This document shows positions 27,529-36,036 of a stretch of DNA of 64,000 bases, piece after piece. Source of the DNA: Bacteroidota bacterium (lineage in GTDB: Bacteria > Bacteroidota > Ignavibacteria > Palsa-1295); contig JAFDZW010000005.1 of assembly GCA_018266755.1 (NCBI GenBank), positions 1,687,963 to 1,751,962 of the forward strand, read 5' to 3'. A program made the position numbers and the translations under genes. A model generated the notes under the pieces. The model was not told the origin of the DNA and ran no database searches. It saw only the letters and a program-made list of their open reading frames with translations. Position 1 is the stretch's first letter; the number at the start of each line of letters is the position of its first letter.

Positions 27529-28547
27529 TCTATCATTCGAAGCACCGACAACTCCTGCAACCGAAGAAAGCAACGGGCATCGCATCGACGCACCCGAAAC
27601 TGCGGGAAGCACCAGAGCTCGGCTTCGGCTCGCGACCAAGCACGGCACGGCTCGTGCAGCGCGACGGCACGTTCAACGTCCGGCGCATTGGCGAACGGCG
27701 CAGCCGCTTTAGCGACGTGTTCCATTCGCTGATCATGATGGGGTGGGGCAAGTTCTTCTCGATGCTCTTTCTCGGGTTCGTCGCGATGAACATTCTCTTC
27801 GCGACGATCTACATGCTCCTCGGTGCCGAACACATGCAAGGCATCATCGCGCACACGCTCTGGGAGGAAATCAGCGAAGCATTCTTCTTCAGTACGCAAA
27901 CACTAACAACGCTTGGGTACGGGCGCATCAGTCCGGTTGGGTTCTGGACGAGCATGTTCGCCGCAATCGAGTCGATGCTCGGGTTGCTCGGGTTTGCGAT
28001 GGCGACCGGCATTCTCTACGCGCGATTCTCGCATCCCGAAGCAAAGATCATCTATGCAAAGAATGCCGTCATTGCGCCGTTTCAGGGTGGCCGTGCATTC
28101 ATGATGCGCCTGGCGAACGGCCGCCGCAACTCGCTCATCGAAATCGAAGCGCTTGCGATCTTCTCACGAAACGAACTGACCGACGCCGGCGCACTCGTGC
28201 GGAAATTTTACCCGATGCCGCTGCAAATCTCGCGCGTGACCGCACTCGTCTCGAGCTGGACCATCGTCCATCCGATCAACGACGAGTCCCCCTTCGCCGG
28301 CGCAACGGCGATGGATCTGGCCGCAAGCGAAGCGGAGGTCATGCTACAGATCAAAGCATACGACGAAACCTATTCGCAAACCGTCTATTCACGTTCGTCG
28401 TGGACCGACGACGAGATTATTATCGGCGCAAAATTTATCTCGGCAATCTCGACCGATGAAGACGGCACAAGCGTTCTCGATCTTCGGATGATGGACGAAT
28501 ACGAATCGGTGGAGTTGCCGCAAGAGAAGGCAGCGGTGGTTTCATAG
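27525..28547 (+). CDS. Inward-rectifier potassium channel (KirBac family)
   Basis: The 340-residue protein matches bacterial Kir channels in full: an N-terminal cytosolic segment ([14 protein letters not shown]), a slide helix ([18 protein letters not shown]), two membrane helices, a pore loop with filter TLGYG preceded by FFFSTQTLT, and a C-terminal immunoglobulin-like cytoplasmic domain ([17 protein letters not shown] to the end). The filter has Leu where Val or Ile is usual, and Arg follows GYG where many homologues have Asp. It starts at a GTG that overlaps the msrB stop (GTGA), so both are made from one transcript. An ATG-only start would lose the conserved N terminus. The 3' end faces elbB. 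Confidence 0.92.
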   Translation: MIYHSKHRQLLQPKKATGIASTHPKLREAPELGFGSRPSTARLVQRDGTFNVRRIGERRSRFSDVFHSLIMMGWGKFFSMLFLGFVAMNILFATIYMLLGAEHMQGIIAHTLWEEISEAFFFSTQTLTTLGYGRISPVGFWTSMFAAIESMLGLLGFAMATGILYARFSHPEAKIIYAKNAVIAPFQGGRAFMMRLANGRRNSLIEIEALAIFSRNELTDAGALVRKFYPMPLQISRVTALVSSWTIVHPINDESPFAGATAMDLAASEAEVMLQIKAYDETYSQTVYSRSSWTDDEIIIGAKFISAISTDEDGTSVLDLRMMDEYESVELPQEKAAVVS

Positions 28548-28582
28548 CCAGTATGCCTCGGTTCTCGGGCTGACCTATGGTA

Positions 28583-29242
28583 TCAGATCATTCCAAGCGT
28601 TGCATCCACCGCTTTCTTGATCCCCTCGAACACCTCATTGATCGGTGCATCGTCGTACATATATGCGGGTGTCGTGACGAGATGGTGTTCCGCATCCACA
28701 CAGATTTCCGACGGCGTTGTGACAACGTGCGTGTGTCCAAGTTTTCGCATCTCGTCGGCCGCGCCACCGTCGGCACCGAGTGTGAGCGTTACCTTCTCGC
28801 CTTTTAGTGCGAGGCCCACAAGTGCAGGGGCGATACACACGGCACAGACCGGTCTGCCGTCGGCAATCATCAATCGTAGTTCTCGCTCGAGCTCCGGAAA
28901 GACGATCGATCCGGCCGCGCCTTCGGCCGCAAACGTGCAAAGATTTTTCGCGACACCGAATCCGCCGGGCATGATGAGCGTATCGTAATGCGTGTCGGGA
29001 AGCTCCGAGAGCGGCCGCACGTTGCCTCGGGCAATACGCGCAGCCTCAACCATCATATTGCGTGTTTCGCCCGTTGCTTTACGTGTATAGTGATTCGTTA
29101 CAACAGGCTGCGGAGCGTCGGGCGCGAAGATCTCGACATGGATATCGTGCTGGCTCAGCGCCCACAGCACGCCGACCGACTCACGGATCTCGGCACCATC
29201 AAGGTATCCGCATCCGGACAGAATTACGGCAGCAGTTTTCAT
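28583..29242 (-). CDS. elbB: Isoprenoid biosynthesis glyoxalase ElbB (DJ-1/PfpI superfamily)
   Basis: A 219-residue cytosolic protein. The N terminus AAVILSGCGYLDGAEIRES is the ElbB signature, PGGFGVAKNL and the nucleophile region PVCAVCIAPALVGLALKG follow, with AEHHLVTTPAYMYD near the end. ElbB (formerly sigma cross-reacting protein 27A) has glyoxalase activity and is linked to isoprenoid synthesis by genetics in E. coli. The ATG at 29242 is chosen; the frame runs 16 codons further upstream without family similarity. It lies between, and opposite in direction to, the two msrB-side units. Confidence 0.92.
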   Translation of the reverse strand: MKTAAVILSGCGYLDGAEIRESVGVLWALSQHDIHVEIFAPDAPQPVVTNHYTRKATGETRNMMVEAARIARGNVRPLSELPDTHYDTLIMPGGFGVAKNLCTFAAEGAAGSIVFPELERELRLMIADGRPVCAVCIAPALVGLALKGEKVTLTLGADGGAADEMRKLGHTHVVTTPSEICVDAEHHLVTTPAYMYDDAPINEVFEGIKKAVDATLGMI

Positions 29243-29299
29243 CGATGGAAATCTGATTGTGTCAATAATTGCGTAACGAAAATAAGACACCCATAGATT

Positions 29300-29800
29300 A
29301 TGAAAACAAATTCATTGCTTTCGCTATTCCTCCTCGTGCTCGTTGCGACATCGTCGTTCGCCTGCCGCCGCGATGGCAGCACTGCCGTGGCAGATACTGC
29401 GCACTTTACGCCCCGCAAGCAATACAACGACGACGAACTTCGCAAACGCCTCACGCACGAACAGTTCGAGGTTACCCGCCGCGCAGGCACCGAGACCGCC
29501 TATACCGGCAAGTATTGGGACAACCATGCCGACGGCACATACGCATGTATCGTATGCGGCACGCCATTGTTCGATTCGAACACGAAATTCGATTCCGGCA
29601 CCGGATGGCCGAGTTTCTGGAAACCGATCTCCAAACAAGTCGTGCACGAACAGACCGACTACAAACTCGGCTACGCCCGCACCGAAGTGCTCTGCGCTAC
29701 ATGTGGCTCACACCTCGGCCACGTCTTCGACGACGGACCTAAACCAACGGGTCTGCGCTATTGCATGAACTCCGCAGCGCTGGATTTCAAACCACGATAG
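29300..29800 (+). CDS. msrB: Peptide-methionine (R)-S-oxide reductase, exported lipoprotein form
   Basis: A second MsrB of 166 residues with a lipoprotein signal (ATSSFAC, Cys22). It has both zinc CxxC pairs (CIVCGTPLF and CATCGSHLG), [10 protein letters not shown] and the catalytic RYCMNSAAL. Compared with the copy at 27127 it has the same core plus the signal and a linker, so it should repair oxidised envelope proteins while the other works in the cytosol. How electrons reach it outside the cytoplasm is not shown by neighbours. It is divergent from elbB (57-base gap) and followed by the repeat-rich gap at 29801-30392. Confidence 0.95.
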   Translation: MKTNSLLSLFLLVLVATSSFACRRDGSTAVADTAHFTPRKQYNDDELRKRLTHEQFEVTRRAGTETAYTGKYWDNHADGTYACIVCGTPLFDSNTKFDSGTGWPSFWKPISKQVVHEQTDYKLGYARTEVLCATCGSHLGHVFDDGPKPTGLRYCMNSAALDFKPR

Positions 29801-29820
29801 AAGATAGCTGCCCACCAACA

Positions 29821-29879
29821 GTCATTCTGAGCACGTTCGCTTCGCTCAGTGTAAACCCCGCGAAGAATCCCTTTCGCGG
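29821..29879. repeat. Intergenic repeat element, copy 1
   Basis: This copy contains CATTCTGAGC followed by GCGAAGAATCCCTTTCGC. The same two blocks recur in a shorter form at 30039-30072, in the same order and orientation. CATTCTGAGC...CGAAGAATCC strings of this type occur as dispersed non-coding elements in several bacterial phyla. GCGAAagg-type ends can pair with each other, giving hairpin potential. Confidence 0.65.
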
Positions 29880-29903
29880 AGCCGCAGTATCTCCAAGCCA
29901 GTA

Positions 29904-29924
29904 GGACGGACTCTTAGTCCGTCC
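29904..29924. repeat. Short perfect inverted repeat
   Basis: Nine-base arms GGACGGACT / AGTCCGTCC with a 3-base CTT spacer. GTAGGACGG at 29901-29909 also recurs in reverse complement at 29998-30006 (CCGTCCTAC), so a larger structure enclosing the next inverted repeat can form. Confidence 0.7.
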
Positions 29925-29965
29925 CCTTTCGGCGGATACGGACATTCGGTTCACCACCACCCCCG

Positions 29966-29985
29966 CCCACGAATGAATTCGTGGG
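29966..29985. repeat. Short perfect inverted repeat
   Basis: Nine-base arms CCCACGAAT / ATTCGTGGG with a 2-base GA spacer. Same geometry as its neighbours at 29904 and 30133 but with different arm sequence. Confidence 0.7.
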
Positions 29986-30038
29986 CTATGCATGTGGCCG
30001 TCCTACCGGACTCAATGCGGCGAAGCCCCCCCCCGCCC

Positions 30039-30072
30039 GTCATTCTGAGCGCCAGCGAAGAATCCCTTTCGC
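30039..30072. repeat. Intergenic repeat element, copy 2
   Basis: This copy reads GTCATTCTGAGC, a short GCCA insert, then GCGAAGAATCCCTTTCGC, matching copy 1 at 29821-29879 but without that copy's internal insertion. Confidence 0.65.
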
Positions 30073-30132
30073 AATAGCTGCAGACACCGAAGTACATAAC
30101 CAACCAGCAGTGAGTCAGCTTTCAGCCGGCCC

Positions 30133-30152
30133 GCTCCGACTGAAGTCGGAGC
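30133..30152. repeat. Short perfect inverted repeat
   Basis: Nine-base arms GCTCCGACT / AGTCGGAGC with a 2-base GA spacer. Together with the other elements it fills the 592-base gap at 29801-30392, in which I find no convincing coding frame; the remainder before rpsT presumably holds that gene's promoter. Confidence 0.7.
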
Positions 30153-30392
30153 TACTGCCGGGGATTAATTTCCAAATTATGGCATCTAATTCATCTGTTT
30201 CATAGAACAGAATGTAACACTCTCACCCAACCACCCCAACCCGTCCGCCGCAGTATATACTCTTCCTCTCGCAACGGAGGGGTGGGACGTTCACGGATAC
30301 CCCAAATATCACCGGTAGTGAACTCTTTCCCTTGCTCGGGGTGTTATACGCGTCCCAAAATTGTAACGAATTAGAAGTAAGGAAAAGGATTT

Positions 30393-30644
30393 ATGCCGCA
30401 ACACAAAGGCGCCGTACGTCGCGTACGGTTATCGGAAAAGCGCCGTATTGCCAACAAGGGCAAGAAGGTAGACATGCGTAAGTTGCTCAAGAGCTTCGAT
30501 CCCGCTTCGTCGACGGCGACGACGGACGTCAAGAAGATTCAGAGCACACTCGATCGCATGGCCCGCACCGGCGTGATCAAGAAGAACTTTGCCTCGAACA
30601 AGAAGGCAAAGCTCATGCGTGCGATCAAGAAAGCATCGGCGTAA
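30393..30644 (+). CDS. rpsT: 30S ribosomal protein S20
   Basis: An 83-residue, Lys/Arg-rich helical protein. The S20 pattern is visible: MPQHKGAVRRVRLSEKRR at the N terminus, MRKLLKSF in the middle and the closing KNFASNKKAKLMRAIKKA. S20 binds 16S rRNA early in small-subunit assembly. A TAAGGA ribosome-binding site lies about 9 bases before the start. It is a single-gene unit closed by a strong terminator. Confidence 0.97.
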   Translation: MPQHKGAVRRVRLSEKRRIANKGKKVDMRKLLKSFDPASSTATTDVKKIQSTLDRMARTGVIKKNFASNKKAKLMRAIKKASA

Positions 30645-30669
30645 CTCTATTAGGTTTCAATGAGTTATG

Positions 30670-30706
30670 AGGCCTGTCCCCGTTGGGGATGGGCCTTTTC
30701 TATTTT
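30670..30706 (+). terminator. Intrinsic terminator of rpsT
   Basis: Arms AGGCCTGTCCCC and GGGGATGGGCCT pair over 12 positions (with G-U pairs) around a GTT loop, followed by TTTCTATTTT. It starts 26 bases after the rpsT stop. Confidence 0.9.
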
Positions 30707-30851
30707 GGTAACTGAGTTATGCCCAGTGGGGTCTGGCGATTGGACGGCCCATTCCTGACCCCTCAAATACCGTTGTTTCCCTATGCCTCAAGAGTCACAC
30801 TATCCCACCACCGGATACATTCCGACTCGAAGCTCGTTACATTCTGAAGCA

Positions 30852-33725
30852 ATGACCCTTCGTTCGTACGCGACCGTTTTCCTCCTGTTGTGCTCCTTCG
30901 CGCTTGGCGCCCGGGCGCAGCGGTCTGTAGTATTCGTCGCCCCGATTTCTGAACATGAGACCGAAGGGTTCGACCGCCCAGCACCGAGGCTGAAACATTT
31001 GACGCCTTCCATGCGCGCGCAATCGATCGAGCCCCACCCGGACTCGCCGACGGACTTTCCGAATATCAATGTCACCTTCTCGCTCCTTGCCGACCAGAAC
31101 GAACCGTCGCTGGCGATCAACCCGACTGATCCGCGTAATATCGTCCTGAGCTGTAACGACTACCGAAGCGACACGTCATTGTGGTACTTCGTCTCGAACG
31201 ATGGCGGCGTTCACTGGGATGGAGCACCGTTCTCTTCAAAATGGCCGGCGTCGGCGTCGGCGACAGACCCGGGTATTGCGTTCGACTATAGTGGTCGCGC
31301 GTTCGCTTCGTATGGCAGAGCGTCGGCGGGTTTCGTCCCTGCCCCTGCCTACCAAATGAACGACGTCGTCACCTTCGCAAGCACCGACAAGGGCGCAAAC
31401 TGGAACGGACCGGTACGCGTCGTATTCGATTCCGATGCGATCGGTACGGCGAATCAATACGCGGATAAATATTACATCGCAGCAGACCTCGATTCGCTCA
31501 GCCCGTATGCCGGAGCGATCTACGTCACATGGGCGAATTATATCAACGGCAAAAGCGCAATTGCCGTATCGCACTCGACCGACCACGGAGCGACATGGTC
31601 GGCACCGTCGTTCGTCACACCCTACGGACAATTTCAATCGCCGATCCCGGTCGTTCGGCAACAAGGCACCCTTATGGTGGCCTATGAGGATATCGACCCG
31701 TCGCATCGTTCGATCTATGTTGCTCGCTCGGTCGACGGAGGCATCTCGTTTTCACCGAGACTCGTCACGCAATACACCGACCTCGGTCGGCTCTATCCTT
31801 CTAGCGGAGACCAGCACCCGGTCATCAAAGGCCATGTTCGCGTCAACAGCTTCCCTTCCATTGCAGCAGGAAGCGGGCAACGGCTGTATGTGACGTATGC
31901 CGGACGCGGAGCAGATCTGCGACCGCACATCTATTTTTCGAGATCGGACAACGGAGGGTTCTCTTGGTACGAACCCGTCGCGATCGACGGCGACAGCAGT
32001 ACTCGCGCAACCGACAAATTCTTTCCGTGGATCGCTGTCGATCAAGCCACAGGCGATATCGGCATCGTGTACTACGATAGCCGTAACGATTCACTGCACA
32101 ACGAACTCATCGACGCGTATTTGCTCTTCTCGCATGATTTCGGTGCGACCTTTACTCCGCTGCGACTCTCGGGCTCGTCATTCGATCCGAAAGCGTCGAG
32201 CAGCCGAGACAGCGTCGGGTCGTCGGCGGATGATAGTTTGGAGTTCATCGGGGATTACCTCTCGATCGACGGCCGGAACAAGCGATGGGTCGCAGCATGG
32301 TCCGATAGCCGCGTCGGCTACGATCAGGATATCTACGTTGCGATCGTTCGTCCGTATGCTCCGGCTGCCGTACAAAACTTTCAGGCAGTCGAGAATACAG
32401 CGTCACACCAGCCCGATCTTTCGTGGCAATACACTGCTCGCACAACCGCCGGCATGCCACTCGCAACGTATAACTTCCATCTGCGTCGCGACGATGGCGG
32501 GCTCGATACGATGCTCGACGCATCGATACTCACGTTCCACGATGAGCATGCCGCGCTGAACAAGAACTATCGCTATTCGATCCAGGTCGTGGCGGCAGCA
32601 GATACAAGCTCCACCGCATACACCAACTACTACCCTCGCACAGTGTGGGAGCCGCTACCGCCGACAATTATCTCGGCAACTGCGCAGCCCGGGGGATTCC
32701 AGACGAATATTACAATCCCGTCACGATCGGTGAGTGGCGACACGGTGCACGGCCTCTACAAGCTTTATTACATCCTCGACGATGTCACGACCGATAGTGC
32801 CATCGTACGTGACGCACAGCGCGGTGCGACCCTCGCGCCGTTTACAAGCACCACTGATGGTTTTCATAAATTTCAGATCGTGATCGCCGTGCAGCTTCCG
32901 AGCGGCGACACTGTGCTCTCGGTGCGCACTGCGCCGCATTGGCTCTATGCGGGGACGCCATATACTGACTATAGCGAAGATTTTACCACCGGCTCAAACG
33001 TCTTCTCGATCTTCGGATGGAGTACGACGACTGCCGCCGGTGCATTTACGACGCCGTACATCAACGACTCGTTGCCGTTCGTGAATTACGCAGCGAACGA
33101 GGATACCTGGTTCTGCCTGCCGCCAGTCGTGATCTCGGCGCAAACCAAGACACTGGAGTTCGATCACATCGCCGCCGTTGCAACTGAAGATTCGGCATGG
33201 CTCGAATACTCGCTTGACGACGGACTGAGCTTTGTGCCACTTGCGGAGTTCGATACCGCCCGTTATCCGAACGATTGGAAACATACCCTTGCCGGCAGCA
33301 GCATTCGTCACGAGGCCATCTCAGTAACGAATGTGATTGGCCACAACCTGATCGCGCGCTACCGGCTACGGACCAACTCATCGTCTGCCGACGGTTGGTT
33401 TATCGGAAATATCAAGTATTCGGATGCGTTGGGTGTCGCGCCGACGGTGCCGTCGGTACTGGAGATGTCTCTGCGCGTAGTGACGAATCCGGTCACATCG
33501 GATCTGCCGGCATCGGTGTTGTTGCGATTGTTCGAGGGTGGGCGCGTGACACTTTCAGCCTATGATATGCTGGGTCGCGAGGTTGTGTCGGTACTTGGGG
33601 GTGACAAGCTCGACGCGGGAGCGTACGAAATAAATATCCCCGGGCTATTGCCGGGGACATATACAATCGTTTGTCGATTGGCATCGGGTGCCGTTGCAAC
33701 AACCCGAGTCGCTGTACTACGATAG
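30852..33725 (+). CDS. Secreted sialidase-fold (BNR-repeat) protein with T9SS-like sorting domain
   Basis: A 957-residue secreted protein. A signal peptide (YATVFLLLCSFALGARAQ) leads to a beta-propeller with Asp-box-like repeats such as SNDGGVHWDG, STDKGANWNG, STDHGATWSA, SVDGGISFSP and SDNGGFSWYE, typical of exo-alpha-sialidase/BNR folds (about residues 80-500). A fibronectin-like and a jelly-roll-like region follow, and the last 80 residues form a T9SS-type sorting domain (VVTNPVTSD ... YDMLGREVV ... LLPGTYTIVCRL). Catalytic sialidase residues are not evident, so binding rather than hydrolysis is possible. The ATG at 30852 is used; the frame opens at 30783 but that would bury the signal. 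The end lies 7 bases from the convergent STAS gene. Confidence 0.85.
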   Translation: MTLRSYATVFLLLCSFALGARAQRSVVFVAPISEHETEGFDRPAPRLKHLTPSMRAQSIEPHPDSPTDFPNINVTFSLLADQNEPSLAINPTDPRNIVLSCNDYRSDTSLWYFVSNDGGVHWDGAPFSSKWPASASATDPGIAFDYSGRAFASYGRASAGFVPAPAYQMNDVVTFASTDKGANWNGPVRVVFDSDAIGTANQYADKYYIAADLDSLSPYAGAIYVTWANYINGKSAIAVSHSTDHGATWSAPSFVTPYGQFQSPIPVVRQQGTLMVAYEDIDPSHRSIYVARSVDGGISFSPRLVTQYTDLGRLYPSSGDQHPVIKGHVRVNSFPSIAAGSGQRLYVTYAGRGADLRPHIYFSRSDNGGFSWYEPVAIDGDSSTRATDKFFPWIAVDQATGDIGIVYYDSRNDSLHNELIDAYLLFSHDFGATFTPLRLSGSSFDPKASSSRDSVGSSADDSLEFIGDYLSIDGRNKRWVAAWSDSRVGYDQDIYVAIVRPYAPAAVQNFQAVENTASHQPDLSWQYTARTTAGMPLATYNFHLRRDDGGLDTMLDASILTFHDEHAALNKNYRYSIQVVAAADTSSTAYTNYYPRTVWEPLPPTIISATAQPGGFQTNITIPSRSVSGDTVHGLYKLYYILDDVTTDSAIVRDAQRGATLAPFTSTTDGFHKFQIVIAVQLPSGDTVLSVRTAPHWLYAGTPYTDYSEDFTTGSNVFSIFGWSTTTAAGAFTTPYINDSLPFVNYAANEDTWFCLPPVVISAQTKTLEFDHIAAVATEDSAWLEYSLDDGLSFVPLAEFDTARYPNDWKHTLAGSSIRHEAISVTNVIGHNLIARYRLRTNSSSADGWFIGNIKYSDALGVAPTVPSVLEMSLRVVTNPVTSDLPASVLLRLFEGGRVTLSAYDMLGREVVSVLGGDKLDAGAYEINIPGLLPGTYTIVCRLASGAVATTRVAVLR

Positions 33726-33732
33726 AAGCGGT

Positions 33733-34413
33733 TTAGAAGTCTTCCTCGTCGTCATCGTCCTCGTCGAATTCGAGGTCGTCTTCGAATTCAAAATCATCGT
33801 CCTCGACGTCGTCTTCCTCCTCGTCGCCGTCCTCGGACTCTTCGCCATCCTCCGTTTCTTCTTCTCCTTCCTCTGCATCATCGTCGTCGTCGTACTCATC
33901 GTCGTCGAAGTCTTCGTCATCGTCGTACTCTTCGTCGTCGTCGAGATCCTCATCGCCACCAAGCGCGATCGCGCCGAGTGCAACGACGCCGGCACCTACT
34001 GCCGCGGCCTTCATGCCGGAGCCGAGAGCGCTGGTGGTCGAGTCGATATCGTCGGCGGGGACGACGATGGCCGAGAGTGACGGCGCATCGATCGCCTGTT
34101 GCGGTGTATCGTAGATCGGGAATACTCGGTTGAGCTGCGTGAGCTCGAGCAGCGAACGAACATCGTCGCTGACACCGACAAGGCGAACGTCGCCGTCGTG
34201 CGAGGTCTGTTGGCGTCGCGCAAGCAACAACGCCGAGAGTCCGGCAGAATCGATATACTGCACATCCGTAAGGTCGATCACGAGCGTCTCGACATCTGGT
34301 TGAGCGAGGATCAGGAATTCAGCTTTCAACTCGGGAGCCAACATCGAGTCGAGCCGAGCTTCCTGTGGCCGGAAGATCGCGGCGCGGTCTTTCTGTTCGA
34401 TCGTAAAATTCAT
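33733..34413 (-). CDS. STAS-domain protein with long acidic C-terminal tail
   Basis: The first about 115 of 226 residues form a STAS domain of anti-sigma factor antagonist type; VIDLTDVQYIDSAGLSALLL contains the phosphorylatable Ser56 in DSAG. A Gly/Ala-rich hydrophobic stretch follows (about 130-153, MKAAAVGAGVVALGAIALGG), long enough for one membrane helix. The last about 73 residues are almost only Asp and Glu with Tyr, Phe and Gly. STAS proteins act in partner-switching with anti-sigma kinases, but no kinase or phosphatase is nearby. The acidic tail could bind cations or basic proteins; this is speculative. The gene is divergent from citrate synthase. Confidence 0.85.
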   Translation of the reverse strand: MNFTIEQKDRAAIFRPQEARLDSMLAPELKAEFLILAQPDVETLVIDLTDVQYIDSAGLSALLLARRQQTSHDGDVRLVGVSDDVRSLLELTQLNRVFPIYDTPQQAIDAPSLSAIVVPADDIDSTTSALGSGMKAAAVGAGVVALGAIALGGDEDLDDDEEYDDDEDFDDDEYDDDDDAEEGEEETEDGEESEDGDEEEDDVEDDDFEFEDDLEFDEDDDDEEDF

Positions 34414-34612
34414 GGTTACAACCCCTCTGACAAATTCTCTTATGGTTTATCTCAAACTATCTGGGAGTGCGAAATTACAAAACTTTCTTCCAGATAGTAC
34501 AAAAATACGATACAGTTGTTACGACACCAATACGAGCGATGTAGGGTCGAAGGTTACAGTGGGCACGGATTTTGCAGGTGTATTTTTCCGAAAACATGGG
34601 TACTGGATGAGG

Positions 34613-34671
34613 GGCAGCTCTCGCGATGCAGTGTTGTCAACATGACGACACTGTGCGGTCGCAAAGCTGCC
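34613..34671. other. Compound hairpin in the STAS/citrate synthase intergenic region
   Basis: The 344-base gap at 34414-34757 has no convincing gene. It contains nested inverted repeats: outer arms GGCAGCT / AGCTGCC and inner arms CAGTGTTGTC / GACGACACTG around an AACAT loop, with a GCGA/TCGC match between them. It lies 87 bases before the citrate synthase start and could be a 5' leader structure or a terminator for unseen transcription; no T-run follows on either strand. A strong ribosome-binding site (AAAGGGGAG, 34744-34752) precedes the citrate synthase ATG. Confidence 0.55.
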
Positions 34672-34757
34672 ACTTTCCGGTAACTTTGTGATTTCCGGGA
34701 TTGTTTGTACTATGCTATAGCAAAAGGCTGTTAATTATTTCTTAAAGGGGAGTACTT

Positions 34758-35921
34758 ATGTCGAGCGAAACAATGAAGGCGCCGACGACGAACGGCACCA
34801 CGGTCGTCCCGCAAAAAGCAGGGCTGGAAGACATCATCGCAGGAACGAGCAACATCTGCTTCCTCGATGGGAAGCGAGGTATCCTCGCCTACTACGGATA
34901 TGATATCCACGACTTGGTAAAGGGCAGTTTCGAAGAAACGATCTATCTCTTGTGGTTCGGCAAACTCCCCAACGCCGCCGAGCTCGCCGAGTTCTCCGCC
35001 AAGCTCGTCGCCAACCGCGAACTCCCCAAGCACATCAAAGACGACATCCTTGGATTCCCAAAGAACGTCCACCCGATGGCGGTGCTGCGCAGCGTCACGA
35101 GCGAACTCTCGTTCTACTACGGCGATACCGAAGATGCGTCGCACGAGGCGAACATCAACAAGGGTATTCGGATGGCCGCCCAGCTTCCGTTGATCGTTGC
35201 GTATTACGACGCACACCGTAACGGTCGCCCGTTACCCGAGCAGAACCCGAAGCTCGGCCATGCAGCCAACTTCCTGTATATGCTGCTCGGCAAAGAACAA
35301 GATGAGCGCATTGTGAAGATGTTCGACGCCGCGCTCACGCTTCACGCCGACCACGAGTTCAACGCCTCCACCTTCACCTGCCGCGTTATCGCCTCCACCC
35401 TCTCCGATCTCTACTCCGCGGTCACAGGCGCCATCGGCGCGCTCAAAGGACCGCTTCACGGTGGTGCCAATGAGCAGGTCATGCGCATGCTGCTGAAGAT
35501 CACTGACCCGACACGCGCACGCGAGTGGGTCATGGATGCCCTTGCACGCAAAGAGAAGATCATGGGCTTCGGTCACCGCGTCTATCGCACCGAAGATCCG
35601 CGCGCCACGCACCTGCGCAAGTTCAGCCAGGAAATGGGCGAGCGCACCGGTCAGCCGCAGTGGTACCAGATGAGCCGCGACATCGAAGAGCTCATTCTCA
35701 AAGAGAAGAAGCTCTACCCGAACGTGGACTTCTACTCAGCGAGCACGTACTACCTCATGGGCATCCCGCTCGACCTCTACACCCCGATCTTCGCGATGAG
35801 CCGCGTCTCGGGTTGGGTCGCGCACGCCCTCGAGCAGTACTCGAACAACCGCATCATCCGCCCTGCAGCCGATTACACCGGCCCGGTGGACCTCGCCTGG
35901 AAGCCGGCGAACGAGCGGTAA
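34758..35921 (+). CDS. gltA: Citrate synthase
   Basis: The 387-residue enzyme condenses acetyl-CoA with oxaloacetate to start the TCA cycle. Catalytic residues are in place: His in LHGGANEQVM, His in GFGHRVYRTEDPR, and Asp in NVDFYSASTYYLMGIP. The N terminus GLEDIIAGTSNICFLDG is typical of the shorter, Gram-positive-type citrate synthases, also common in this part of the tree, as is the overall length. The ribosome-binding site is excellent (5-base spacer), fitting high expression. It is a single-gene unit with a terminator after it. Confidence 0.97.
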   Translation: MSSETMKAPTTNGTTVVPQKAGLEDIIAGTSNICFLDGKRGILAYYGYDIHDLVKGSFEETIYLLWFGKLPNAAELAEFSAKLVANRELPKHIKDDILGFPKNVHPMAVLRSVTSELSFYYGDTEDASHEANINKGIRMAAQLPLIVAYYDAHRNGRPLPEQNPKLGHAANFLYMLLGKEQDERIVKMFDAALTLHADHEFNASTFTCRVIASTLSDLYSAVTGAIGALKGPLHGGANEQVMRMLLKITDPTRAREWVMDALARKEKIMGFGHRVYRTEDPRATHLRKFSQEMGERTGQPQWYQMSRDIEELILKEKKLYPNVDFYSASTYYLMGIPLDLYTPIFAMSRVSGWVAHALEQYSNNRIIRPAADYTGPVDLAWKPANER

Positions 35922-35947
35922 CCGCTGAGCAAATAGTATTTGCACCA

Positions 35948-35977
35948 AGAGGCGCTGCACGAGAGTGTAGCGCCTCT
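35948..35977 (+). terminator. Intrinsic terminator of citrate synthase
   Basis: Nine-base arms AGAGGCGCT / AGCGCCTCT with a 12-base loop, followed by GTTGTTTC. It starts 27 bases after the stop codon. Confidence 0.8.
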
Positions 35978-36036
35978 GTTGTTTCTGATCGCGCTGTAAC
36001 CTTTCGTCCACGTGCGTGTCTTATATTCGGCTGTAG

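Noticed and set aside
29801-30392. Possible CRISPR array in the repeat-rich gap
   Set aside because: The repeats are few, unequal in length and spacing, differ in sequence, and no cas gene is present.
33740-33960. GAC/GAG triplet-rich stretch considered as a non-coding tandem repeat
   Set aside because: It is in frame with the STAS protein and encodes its acidic tail; the units are irregular.
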